Shown piece by piece: positions 8,864-15,543 of a DNA stretch of 64,000 nt; within the stretch, counting starts at the first letter, position 1, and every line of letters begins with the position of its first letter. The notes under the pieces were generated by a model, which was not told the origin of the DNA, made no database searches, and saw nothing but the letters and a program-made list of their open reading frames with translations. Both the position numbers and the translations under genes were made by a program. The stretch is from B3-G11 sp036985855 (lineage in GTDB: Bacteria > Actinomycetota > Acidimicrobiia > Spongiisociales > UBA5794), in NCBI GenBank assembly GCA_036985855.1, contig BTQL01000003.1, positions 31,867-95,866 of the forward strand, read 5' to 3'.

Positions 8864-9745
8864 CTACGTCGTGGTGCGCCGCCCTCTTCCGACGAGAGAC
8901 ACCCCCAGAAGCGTGACTGCGCCTCCGGCGAGAATCGCAGGAGTTATCTGCTCTTCAAGGAGTACTGCACCACCCACGATTGCAACGAGAGGCGCGAGAT
9001 ATGCCGTGACAGCGACAAGTGTCGCGGAGGCTTGTTTCGACGCGTACAAAGTTGCGCCGAAAGGCAGCAAGGTCGACCCGAGCCCAAGCACCGTGAGCAG
9101 TATCCACAGGTCGGCATCGTAGGTACTGAGATCGTCGAACCCAACGAATGCCCCTACCGCGATCGAAACGATCGTGCCGGTGACGAACATCGGGAAAGCA
9201 AGGGGGACCGTGTCGTGAAGCGGTGCGTATTTGCGTTGTAGGACGCCGGAGAACGATCCGAGCAGCACACCGACGCCTGCCAGAAGGAATCCTGAGACGA
9301 TGTCGCCCTCTACCCCCAGTCCTGTGTCACCCACGATCAGGATCATCGTCGTGCCAACGAGTCCGATGATGAGGCCTGCAATCTGACGGCCGGTGATCCG
9401 CTCGCGAATGAACAACGCAGCCATGACAGCCGTCGTTGCGGGTACCAGCGTGATCACAAGCCCTTCGACGCCAGCAGAAATGAAGTTGAGTGACGCCATG
9501 AAAAACATCGGTGTAAGACCCGTTCGAAGGGCTCCTATGAGTGCGCCATGCCTCCATGCGAGGCTCGTAGACCTCGATCTGGTTCCGAGCACATAGATGA
9601 GCAGAACAAGGCTGGCGATGGCCGTGCGCACGACGAGCACAGTGAGTGTGGTGGCGCCGAGACTGTATGCAGCCCTTGTCCCAACGCCGGCAAGACCCCA
9701 TCCTGTTGAGGCAGCGAGGATGGCGATGAGGATCTTGTTGCGCAC
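8864..9745 (-). CDS. EamA/DMT-superfamily permease
   Basis: A 293-residue integral membrane protein with about ten hydrophobic helices in two EamA repeats (residues about 5-140 and 150-285). The repeats show the usual small-residue helices, such as LLAGVGVLLGSFSGVLQRKYA and the C-terminal TLVAVTAYLAPLVAIVGG. It is a metabolite exporter by family; the substrate is unknown. The start is a GTG at 9745, supported by a TAGCGT box 6 bases upstream and no ribosome site. The distal end lies 163 bases from a strong hairpin. Confidence 0.88.
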   Translation of the reverse strand: MRNKILIAILAASTGWGLAGVGTRAAYSLGATTLTVLVVRTAIASLVLLIYVLGTRSRSTSLAWRHGALIGALRTGLTPMFFMASLNFISAGVEGLVITLVPATTAVMAALFIRERITGRQIAGLIIGLVGTTMILIVGDTGLGVEGDIVSGFLLAGVGVLLGSFSGVLQRKYAPLHDTVPLAFPMFVTGTIVSIAVGAFVGFDDLSTYDADLWILLTVLGLGSTLLPFGATLYASKQASATLVAVTAYLAPLVAIVGGAVLLEEQITPAILAGGAVTLLGVSLVGRGRRTTT

Positions 9746-9751
9746 CTTGGA

Positions 9752-9757
9752 ACGCTA
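9752..9757 (-). promoter_or_regulatory. Leaderless -10 box of the DMT permease
   Basis: TAGCGT on the minus strand, 6 bases before the GTG start at 9745. Confidence 0.45.
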
Positions 9758-9879
9758 CCGACCGCTGGGATTCTGGAATCAGCTATGGGCCGATAACTGC
9801 CAACAGCGTGTTCTCGACGGTACGATGAGGTGGTTCGTGACGGCCCGATCAGGTTGAGACCGACGTATGGGCCGATTGA

Positions 9880-10116
9880 TTGGAGATTCTCATCGCAGGC
9901 AAGGACGACTATTTCAGGGCGAAGGGTGTTGTTGTAGAGACACTGCCCAATGCCACCTTCCGCGTGAAGCTGGAAACCGGCCACGAGGTCACAGCGCGAG
10001 CATCCGGCAAGATGCGTAAGGGTCGGATGATCCGGATCATTCCCGGCGACTCGGTTGAGGTCGATGTTTCTGCGTACGATCCAACGATGGGTCGAATCGT
10101 CTGGCGATACCGGTAA
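9880..10116 (+). CDS. IF-1-like translation initiation factor (orphan copy)
   Basis: A small S1-fold protein. AKGVVVETLPNATFRVKLETG, HEVTARASGKMRK, IRIIPGDSVEVDVSAYD and GRIVWRYR align along the whole of bacterial IF-1. No ATG is available: an in-frame stop (9877-9879) abuts a TTG at 9880 (78 residues). Alignment with the usual MAKKD start instead points to an ATC codon at 9892 (IAGKDD), with GGAG 6 bases upstream (74 residues). The usual infA neighbours rpmJ, rpsM and rpsK are absent, so this may be a second, stress or variant IF-1. Family certain, start uncertain. Confidence 0.88.
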   Translation: MEILIAGKDDYFRAKGVVVETLPNATFRVKLETGHEVTARASGKMRKGRMIRIIPGDSVEVDVSAYDPTMGRIVWRYR

Positions 10117-10127
10117 CCGTAGACCGG

Positions 10128-10583
10128 CTACCGATCACAATTCGGGCACACGCCCTCTACCTCGAGGACGTGGTCGATCACTCTGTAGCCTGCTTGGGAC
10201 CCGAGAGACAAAGCGATCGAGTGCAACTCATGCTCCGCTTTGTCCGACACATCGATGTCTTCGATCGACCCACAGGCGACACATACCACGTGATGATGGT
10301 GGCCGGTGAGCCACTCCGCCAGCTCGTAGCGGGCAATGCCATCCGGTCCGTGGTTCCGTTTGAGAATCCCTGTTTCCTCGAAGATCGAAAGTGTTCTGTA
10401 TAGCGATGACACGGGTAGACCACCGGTTGCGTCACTAGCGAGTTCGGCGGCACTGCGGGGTCCTGAGGCCATCTGTACCGCAGTCACGACGGTTCGTCTC
10501 CCTGCGGTGTACCTGATGCTGTTCTCAGCGAGCTTCCGTCTGACGAGCTCGTGGATCTCGGTGGACGGGTGTGTGTCTGCCAT
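10128..10583 (-). CDS. zur: Fur-family repressor, Zur-like
   Basis: A 151-residue metalloregulator: an N-terminal winged helix (RYTAGRRTVVTAVQMA through SSLYRTLSIFEETGIL) and a C-terminal metal and dimer domain with GHHHHVVCVACG and a closing CPNC. The two CxxC pairs form the structural zinc site. The gene follows a zinc-type ABC ATPase on the same strand, which favours zinc over iron sensing; that choice is inferred from context. A TAGCCT box 7 bases before the ATG suggests it also has its own leaderless promoter. An 8-bp inverted repeat upstream (10603-10632) may be its operator. It ends 11 bases from the convergent IF-1-like gene. Confidence 0.88.
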   Translation of the reverse strand: MADTHPSTEIHELVRRKLAENSIRYTAGRRTVVTAVQMASGPRSAAELASDATGGLPVSSLYRTLSIFEETGILKRNHGPDGIARYELAEWLTGHHHHVVCVACGSIEDIDVSDKAEHELHSIALSLGSQAGYRVIDHVLEVEGVCPNCDR

Positions 10584-10590
10584 GTGTTCG

Positions 10591-10596
10591 AGGCTA
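10591..10596 (-). promoter_or_regulatory. Leaderless -10 box of zur
   Basis: TAGCCT on the minus strand, 7 bases before the ATG at 10583. Confidence 0.45.
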
Positions 10597-10602
10597 GAGG
10601 TA

Positions 10603-10632
10603 CATTCTCACTATCTGGGAGTTCTGAGAATG
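10603..10632. promoter_or_regulatory. Candidate Zur operator
   Basis: CATTCTCA and TGAGAATG form a perfect 8-bp inverted repeat with a 14-base spacer. It fills most of the gap between the ABC ATPase stop and the zur start, just upstream of the zur -10 box. Fur-family sites often read TGA-A/G-AAT..ATT..TCA, so autoregulation is plausible. Confidence 0.35.
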
Positions 10633-10633
10633 A

Positions 10634-11461
10634 CTACGCGTTGTCGTCGTCGTGAAGCGCTTCCACGTGAATCGTGCGATTCTGGTGCACGTGGAGCTCG
10701 TCGGTCGGACGGTGAGCAGGATCATCGAGGAAGATCCGCTCGCCCTCAAGGTGGAGAAGCGCGGATCCGTACGCGCTTTTCAGATTCGAGGCTGTGAGAA
10801 CTTCGGTCGGTGAACCCGAAGCGATCACACGACCGGCCATGAGGACAACGTGATCGGCGATCCGAGCCTCCGCAAGGTCGTGCGTGCTCATCACGATCGT
10901 GCCGCCGCGTTCCTGTTCATCATGGATAACCGAGTCAATGGCTTGCGCAGATGGAAGGTCGAGTCCGGTGAGAGGTTCATCGAGAAGGAGCAGATCTCGA
11001 TCTTGGGCGAGACCCTGGGCAACGAAGACGCGTTGGCGTTGTCCACCCGAGAGCTCGCTCAGGTGCCTCTGGGCGAGATCAGAGATCGACATCCGGTCCA
11101 TTGCCTCGGCAACGATCGCCCTGTCGATATCTGTGAGACGGTGGAATTCACCGATTGCGGGATACCTTCCCATTGAGACCACCTCAGCGACGGTGATCGG
11201 CAGCGCTTCGTTCACTTTTGTCGTCTGCAGCACGAATGCGATGCGACTCGGAGATTCCGCCCGGTGGACCGTCAGGTTCCCAGACGTCGGAGAGACGAGA
11301 CCCGCGATGCCACTGAGAATCGTCGACTTTCCGGACCCGTTCGGTCCGATGAGGGCCGTGACGGCGCCTTCGGGAATGGTGAACGAGGAGGATGCGACCG
11401 CGACCTGGTTTCCGTACCGGAATTCAATCTCGATGGCTGTTACGGCGGCCCTGGGTGTCAT
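10634..11461 (-). CDS. Zinc/manganese-type ABC transporter ATPase (ZnuC-like)
   Basis: A 275-residue ATPase subunit: Walker A GPNGSGKST, signature LSGGQRQRVFVAQGLAQ, Walker B LLLLDEPLTGLD, H-loop MSTHD. The order and length match metal-ion importers of the ZnuC/TroB group. The C-terminal 30 residues hold five histidines (HRPTDELHVHQNRTIHVEALH), a likely metal-binding tail. It sits directly before zur, yet no permease or binding-protein gene is next to it, so its partners must be elsewhere or the set is incomplete. The ATG at 11461 follows tandem TACCGT boxes 8 and 15 bases upstream. Confidence 0.86.
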   Translation of the reverse strand: MTPRAAVTAIEIEFRYGNQVAVASSSFTIPEGAVTALIGPNGSGKSTILSGIAGLVSPTSGNLTVHRAESPSRIAFVLQTTKVNEALPITVAEVVSMGRYPAIGEFHRLTDIDRAIVAEAMDRMSISDLAQRHLSELSGGQRQRVFVAQGLAQDRDLLLLDEPLTGLDLPSAQAIDSVIHDEQERGGTIVMSTHDLAEARIADHVVLMAGRVIASGSPTEVLTASNLKSAYGSALLHLEGERIFLDDPAHRPTDELHVHQNRTIHVEALHDDDNA

Positions 11462-11465
11462 GTGA

Positions 11466-11492
11466 ACAGACGGTAGACGGTAGACGGCAGAC
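11466..11492. repeat. Tandem TAGACGG heptamers at the start of the ABC ATPase gene
   Basis: Three tandem copies of GTAGACG-type heptamers lie in the divergent region between the ABC ATPase and the HisA-like gene. On the minus strand each copy supplies a TACCGT box, at 11470-11475 and 11477-11482. Related copies occur at 13778, 25024, 29470 and 56702. Confidence 0.7.
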
Positions 11493-11557
11493 GTTGGACG
11501 CAATCGGAAGACCCTGTTCCGTGTTCTGCGTTCTGACCTCTGCGCTCAGACTTCTGA

Positions 11558-11563
11558 TATCTT
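11558..11563 (+). promoter_or_regulatory. Leaderless -10 box of the HisA-like gene
   Basis: TATCTT lies 6 bases before the ATG at 11570; no ribosome site is visible. Confidence 0.5.
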
Positions 11564-11569
11564 GTCCCC

Positions 11570-12439
11570 ATGGAGCTATACGCAAGGGTCAATATTCTCG
11601 ATGGAAGGGCCGTTCGGCTTCCGCACGGCGACGTTCACGATGCCATCGCTCTCGATGATGATCCGGTCAACCGGGCCAGAGGCTGGATAACAAAGGGCGC
11701 CGACCGGTTACACATCGTAGATCTCGATGCAGCCGCGTACGGTGACTACAAGAACCGCGGATTGATCGCCGACATCATCAAGGCAGTCGATGTTCCCGTG
11801 CAGGTAGGTGGCGGGGTCAGATCTCAAGCAGAGATAGAACGCGTACTCGGCATGGGCGCATGGCGCGTCGCCATTGGAACACTTGCCATCATCGATCAGG
11901 TGTTGTTTTGGGAACTGAACCGTCGACATCCCCATCGGATAGTCGTGTCGTTGGATGTCGGGACCGATCTCGAGATTTCGATAAAGGGATGGACGGAACC
12001 GACGGGTGAATACCTCGAAGAGACACTCATAAAGCTGTCATCGGGGGGTGCAGCGGGATTCATGATCTCAGAGGTTGGCAGAGATGCCCTCGAGGAGCCC
12101 CCGAACTTCGATGCCCTCGAGTTGGCCATCTCGCTTGTGGACGAGCCGGTTGTTGCCGCGGGCGGAGTGCGCGATCTTGACGACATAGCGACTCTGGTCG
12201 AACTCACCGCGGGCGGGAACAAGCTCGCAGGTCTGGTTGTGGGTCGCGAAGTAACTGCCGGTCGGTTCACCGTTGAGCAGGCCGTGACCGAACTCGCAAG
12301 TGCGGGAATCACCCGCGGTCCATGGTCCCGTGCCGAGCTCGACGTAGAGCTGGCGAAGTACCGTGACGTGACCACGGATCCTGCAGAGGCCGACGCCGCA
12401 ACGGCGTTCGTCGAATGGATTGGCTCCGGGGGCGCATAG
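11570..12439 (+). CDS. HisA-like phosphoribosyl isomerase-family protein with altered catalytic residue
   Basis: A 289-residue TIM barrel of the HisA/HisF family; typical HisA is about 245, so there is a C-terminal extension of about 40. Recognisable blocks are GADRLHIVDLDAA, VPVQVGGGVRS, IGTLA, VVSLDVGTD, GWTEPTG and VVAAGGVRDLDD. The catalytic Asp at the end of strand 1 (D8 in Thermotoga HisA, AIDL) is Asn here (N8, VNIL). The second acid, in SLDV, is kept, and T164 becomes Ser in ISEVGRD. No other his gene is nearby. The role may be a variant ProFAR isomerase or a different sugar-phosphate reaction; family sure, reaction unsure. Confidence 0.82.
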   Translation: MELYARVNILDGRAVRLPHGDVHDAIALDDDPVNRARGWITKGADRLHIVDLDAAAYGDYKNRGLIADIIKAVDVPVQVGGGVRSQAEIERVLGMGAWRVAIGTLAIIDQVLFWELNRRHPHRIVVSLDVGTDLEISIKGWTEPTGEYLEETLIKLSSGGAAGFMISEVGRDALEEPPNFDALELAISLVDEPVVAAGGVRDLDDIATLVELTAGGNKLAGLVVGREVTAGRFTVEQAVTELASAGITRGPWSRAELDVELAKYRDVTTDPAEADAATAFVEWIGSGGA

Positions 12440-12528
12440 GCGTTCAGCGATGAAGCAGTGCTTCGGCATCGTTGAACCCGGTTTTGCCTAACCTCGACCT
12501 CACTGGATCGTGACATGAGGTGATGGTT

Positions 12529-12852
12529 ATGAAGTCGTTCTTTAGGTTCCTGTTTGTGCTCCTGATCGTTGGCGCCGTGGCGGCCGTGGTCGCATCGATC
12601 GTTTCGAAGAAGAAACTTGAATCGATGTCCGATGACGAGATACGTGAGTATCTGAGTATCAAGCTCTCCGGCAAAGTCGGCGATGAGCAGCTCGGGACGA
12701 TCCAGGATGCCGTCCTTACCGGCGTGCGGGGAAAGAAACCGGCGGCCGATCACTACACCGATGATGTCGATGACACCATGGATGATGCTGGTGACGAAGC
12801 GGAAGAGGCAGATGAAGAAGCTGCCAAGGCGGGCGAATCAGCTGCGGAGTGA
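12529..12852 (+). CDS. Small membrane-anchored protein with acidic tail
   Basis: 107 residues: one N-terminal helix (FFRFLFVLLIVGAVAAVVASIV), then a charged region with SMSDDEIREYLSIKLSGKVGDEQLGTIQDAV, and a tail very rich in Asp, Glu and Ala (DDVDDTMDDAGDEAEEADEEAAKAGESAAE). The ATG at 12529 sits 8 bases after ATGAGG. I do not recognise the family. A short cytoplasmic domain behind a single anchor is the likely topology. It is convergent with rarD, 20 bases away. Confidence 0.72.
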   Translation: MKSFFRFLFVLLIVGAVAAVVASIVSKKKLESMSDDEIREYLSIKLSGKVGDEQLGTIQDAVLTGVRGKKPAADHYTDDVDDTMDDAGDEAEEADEEAAKAGESAAE

Positions 12853-12872
12853 CAACTGTCGGTCTTCGGCTC

Positions 12873-13769
12873 TCAGCGCGCAGCCGCAGCTTTCTGACGT
12901 TTCGAATCTGACACCTGACGTCTGTCGACAGTGAACATTGCTAGAGCTATCCAGACGGTCGTGAAACCTGCCAACTCGGTAGTTGTCATCGACTCGCGAA
13001 ACACGAAGACACCGACAAGCAGCTGGATCGATGGCGCGATGTACTGGAGGAATCCAAGCGTCGACAAGGGGATTTGTTTCGCGGCCGATCCGAAGAGGAG
13101 CAGCGGGATCACTGTGACGATCCCGGCTCCAATGAAGAACAGTGTCACCGCAGGTGGCGATCCGAGTGTCGCGCCTGTCGGTTGGGCCAACAGCAGCATC
13201 GCTGCGAGCGCCGGGACGAACATCACAGATGTTTCTCCGAATAGCGAGACCAGCGGTGGGGGCGTTACATCGCGTTTCTTCAACAAACCATAGATTCCGA
13301 AGGAGAACGCAAGAGTGAGCGAGATCCATGGAGGGACACCTGTAAGCACTCCCATTGCTGTGACTCCGAACGCAGCGATACCAACGGCGATCCACTGAAG
13401 CGGTCGCAACTGCTCTTTGAGAATCACAACTCCGAGCGCAACAGAAACCAGTGGGTTGATGAAGTAGCCGAGCGAAGCCTCAACGATATGCCCGTTCGTG
13501 ACCGCCCACAGGAACACGCCCCAATTGATCGAAAGCAGTACAGCGGCGATACCGGTGGCGATCCTCGGCCTCCAGGTGGCGTACCCGCCCTTGAACGCCG
13601 GCCACTGTCTTCGCGTCGTGATCGCGAGGGCAAGGATCGGAACCGACCATACGATCCGATGCAGCAGCAATGTTGCAGCGTCGGTTGACAGGAGGTTCCA
13701 GTACACCGGCGTGAGACCCCAGAACACGTACGCCGCGAGTCCGAACCAGATTCCTCTGCGATACTCCAA
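12873..13769 (-). CDS. rarD: RarD-type EamA permease
   Basis: About 298 residues with ten hydrophobic helices. RGIWFGLAAYVFWGLTPVYWNLL at the N-terminus, HRIVWSVP, NWGVFLWAV, EASLGYFINPLVSVALGVV and QYIAPSIQLLVGVFVF are hallmarks of the RarD family. The open frame runs much further upstream, to 14300, but that part is antisense to the SprT-like gene and does not look coding. A TTG at 13769 with GGAG five bases before it gives the family length; the start is therefore tentative. A heptamer repeat related to TAGACGG lies just upstream. Confidence 0.85.
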   Translation of the reverse strand: MEYRRGIWFGLAAYVFWGLTPVYWNLLSTDAATLLLHRIVWSVPILALAITTRRQWPAFKGGYATWRPRIATGIAAVLLSINWGVFLWAVTNGHIVEASLGYFINPLVSVALGVVILKEQLRPLQWIAVGIAAFGVTAMGVLTGVPPWISLTLAFSFGIYGLLKKRDVTPPPLVSLFGETSVMFVPALAAMLLLAQPTGATLGSPPAVTLFFIGAGIVTVIPLLLFGSAAKQIPLSTLGFLQYIAPSIQLLVGVFVFRESMTTTELAGFTTVWIALAMFTVDRRQVSDSKRQKAAAAR

Positions 13770-13880
13770 GTCTGCTCCGTAGACGGTAGATCGCAAACCG
13801 TAGGCATCCTGCAGATACTGTCTACTGTAAATGAGCGTTCCGTCCACCTTCTTGTCACTCCCTCGCGATACGGTGCGCCC

Positions 13881-14360
13881 ATGACAACCAAGCTCACCCC
13901 GAAACGTATCGACCCTGGTCCGAGACGCCGGCATGAATCCAGAGTTCAGAGGTTCTCGGTGAATCCGGATCTGCTCGGGTATCTCGACGGCCTGTCCATC
14001 GTTGACGTCGAAGCAGAGCGCCTCGTGGATGCCGTCTGTTGGGAGCTGGGGGTTGAGCCACCCGCGCTCCGTTTTCATGCACGGCGGTCGCCATACACCG
14101 GTGCGACCGAGCAACCGCGATGGTTTCTGATCGAAACCTTTGGTGAAGACAGGGTCGCTCAGATCGAGGCGAACCGTTCTGCACGGCTTCCCGAGCACGG
14201 AGTGATCAGGCTTGGGCGTACAACCACGCTCATGACGGTTGCACACGAGCTTGCTCATCATCTTGTGTTCGTTCTGGACCCGTTGGTCACGCCCGGGCAT
14301 GGGAAACTCTGGGTACGCAGGTTTGACCAGGTTGCGGATCTGATCTCGAGGTTGATCTAG
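13881..14360 (+). CDS. SprT-like zinc metallopeptidase-fold protein
   Basis: 159 residues. The core is TVAHELAHHLV (an HExxH zinc motif in a helix) followed 14 residues later by GHGKLWVRRF, the HGxxW third-ligand segment of SprT-like proteins. A conserved actinobacterial N-terminal part (LLGYLDGLSIVDVEAERLVDAVCWELG) precedes it. A TACGGT box lies 6 bases before the ATG. Function is unproven; SprT relatives act on DNA-protein crosslinks or as peptidases. It is divergent from rarD. Confidence 0.75.
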   Translation: MTTKLTPKRIDPGPRRRHESRVQRFSVNPDLLGYLDGLSIVDVEAERLVDAVCWELGVEPPALRFHARRSPYTGATEQPRWFLIETFGEDRVAQIEANRSARLPEHGVIRLGRTTTLMTVAHELAHHLVFVLDPLVTPGHGKLWVRRFDQVADLISRLI

Positions 14361-14433
14361 CGAGCAGGCACCGGTCTGAGGTCCCGACGATCACCACTGG
14401 ACCCGTTTCCTCCGGCCGCTCTGTCGATAGAGC

Positions 14434-14463
14434 TTGTATTGAGGGTGGTCCTTTCCCTACGCT
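14434..14463 (+). promoter_or_regulatory. Promoter of the 171-aa membrane protein
   Basis: TTGTAT and TACGCT with an 18-base spacer, 24 bases before the ATG; AGGAAAGGAAG lies between as ribosome site. Confidence 0.4.
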
Positions 14464-14487
14464 GGGTATGCGAGGAAAGGAAGACCT

Positions 14488-15003
14488 ATGCACTATGGAA
14501 GGATCACTACGGTCGTCGGTTCGGTTCTGGCGATCATCGGACTGGGCCTGAAGTCCGCGAGCTCGGGGGGAGAAGACATCCTGCCCGCACTGAGTCAGCA
14601 GAACCCGGCGTTCCCGGACGGGTTCGATCGTATCTTTACGGCGATCTGGAACGACAACCTGGCTGGAACACTGATTTTCTTGATTGCACTCGTGGCCGTG
14701 CTTGGCCTGTCACTCATTCCGGACATCAAGGTCGCACTTTCGAGGATGAACGCACTCGTAATCACAGTGCTCGGCGTGCTCATGATGGTCATCGGCGGAA
14801 TCGCTGCGAGTGGCGCACTCGACGATGCAGACACGCTTCAAGCTGGTTTCGCCCAGGCATTTGCCGGTGCGTTGATCCCTGAGGCATACACCGTGTCGAT
14901 CAGCGTTGGCTGGTACTTGCTTGCGCTCAGTGGCGTACTTGCTGCCATCGGTGGTGTTCTGCAGCTAATCGTGAGGCCCGACGAGGACGCACTCACGGCG
15001 TAG
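14488..15003 (+). CDS. Four-helix membrane protein of unknown function
   Basis: 171 residues with hydrophobic helices near 8-22, 58-76, 90-108 and 138-160, and a long loop with DILPALSQQNPAFPDGFDRIFTAIW after helix 1. A good purine-rich ribosome site precedes the ATG. I do not recognise the family, and neighbours give no hint. Confidence 0.72.
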   Translation: MHYGRITTVVGSVLAIIGLGLKSASSGGEDILPALSQQNPAFPDGFDRIFTAIWNDNLAGTLIFLIALVAVLGLSLIPDIKVALSRMNALVITVLGVLMMVIGGIAASGALDDADTLQAGFAQAFAGALIPEAYTVSISVGWYLLALSGVLAAIGGVLQLIVRPDEDALTA

Positions 15004-15077
15004 AGGACGTCAGAATTCGGACTTAGGCGCTCTGAGGAGTTGGCCTCTTCGTCGACACCGGCTATCTGAAACCGGTT

Positions 15078-15512
15078 CTACATTGGATGTTCGACACGGA
15101 AGACGGGGTGCTGATCGGTGACCCTGGTGAAGTCGACGATGGTTGGGTGCGCGGCCAGTTCGAAGTAGTCGGCTACGTACTTGGTGTTCTCGTTGTAGTA
15201 CCTGGCGAGTGCCTTGCCGGCTTCTTCGCCATCGACCTCGATTGCCCTGACTCGACTGGTCGCGGCTCCTCGCGCAAGAGTCGCCCGGTCGGATGCTCGC
15301 AGATTGAGCACCCAGCTCACCGATCCATAGGGTGCAACCAGGTATTCGATGCCGTCGACGGTCACCGGGGTGACCATCACGTGGCGGCGCTCTCCCGACT
15401 TTCGACCGGTTGTCGTGAGCTGCCACGCGGGCCCTTTGCCGCGTTTGGCCATGAACGCGACGAATCGGTTGGTCATCCTTCGTGATCTTGTGAGTTCATA
15501 CTGCTTGGACAT
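15078..15512 (-). CDS. Deazaflavin (F420)-dependent nitroreductase-family protein
   Basis: 144 residues matching the DDN/DUF385 split-barrel family: RKSGERRHVMVTPVTVDGIEYLVAPYGS, then WVLNLRASDRATLARG. This is the F420-binding region of actinobacterial proteins related to Ddn. It probably reduces an unknown substrate with F420H2 or binds fatty acids. The ATG at 15512 is chosen because TAGGGT lies 7 bases upstream and the frame before it lacks family character. It ends downstream of, and on the same strand as, the M13 peptidase gene's upstream side. Confidence 0.85.
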   Translation of the reverse strand: MSKQYELTRSRRMTNRFVAFMAKRGKGPAWQLTTTGRKSGERRHVMVTPVTVDGIEYLVAPYGSVSWVLNLRASDRATLARGAATSRVRAIEVDGEEAGKALARYYNENTKYVADYFELAAHPTIVDFTRVTDQHPVFRVEHPM

Positions 15513-15543
15513 GGAAACGACCCTACACCGACAACAGGCCCAG

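Noticed and set aside
11466..11492. CRISPR-like array
   Set aside because: Repeats are 7 bases without spacers; no cas genes in the window.
11896..12753. 285-residue frame antisense to the HisA-like gene
   Set aside because: It is a shadow of high-GC coding sequence, with Ser/Arg/Pro-rich random composition.
12873..14300. 475-residue open frame for RarD
   Set aside because: The part above 13769 is antisense to the SprT-like gene and has low-complexity, non-family sequence; RarD is about 300 residues.
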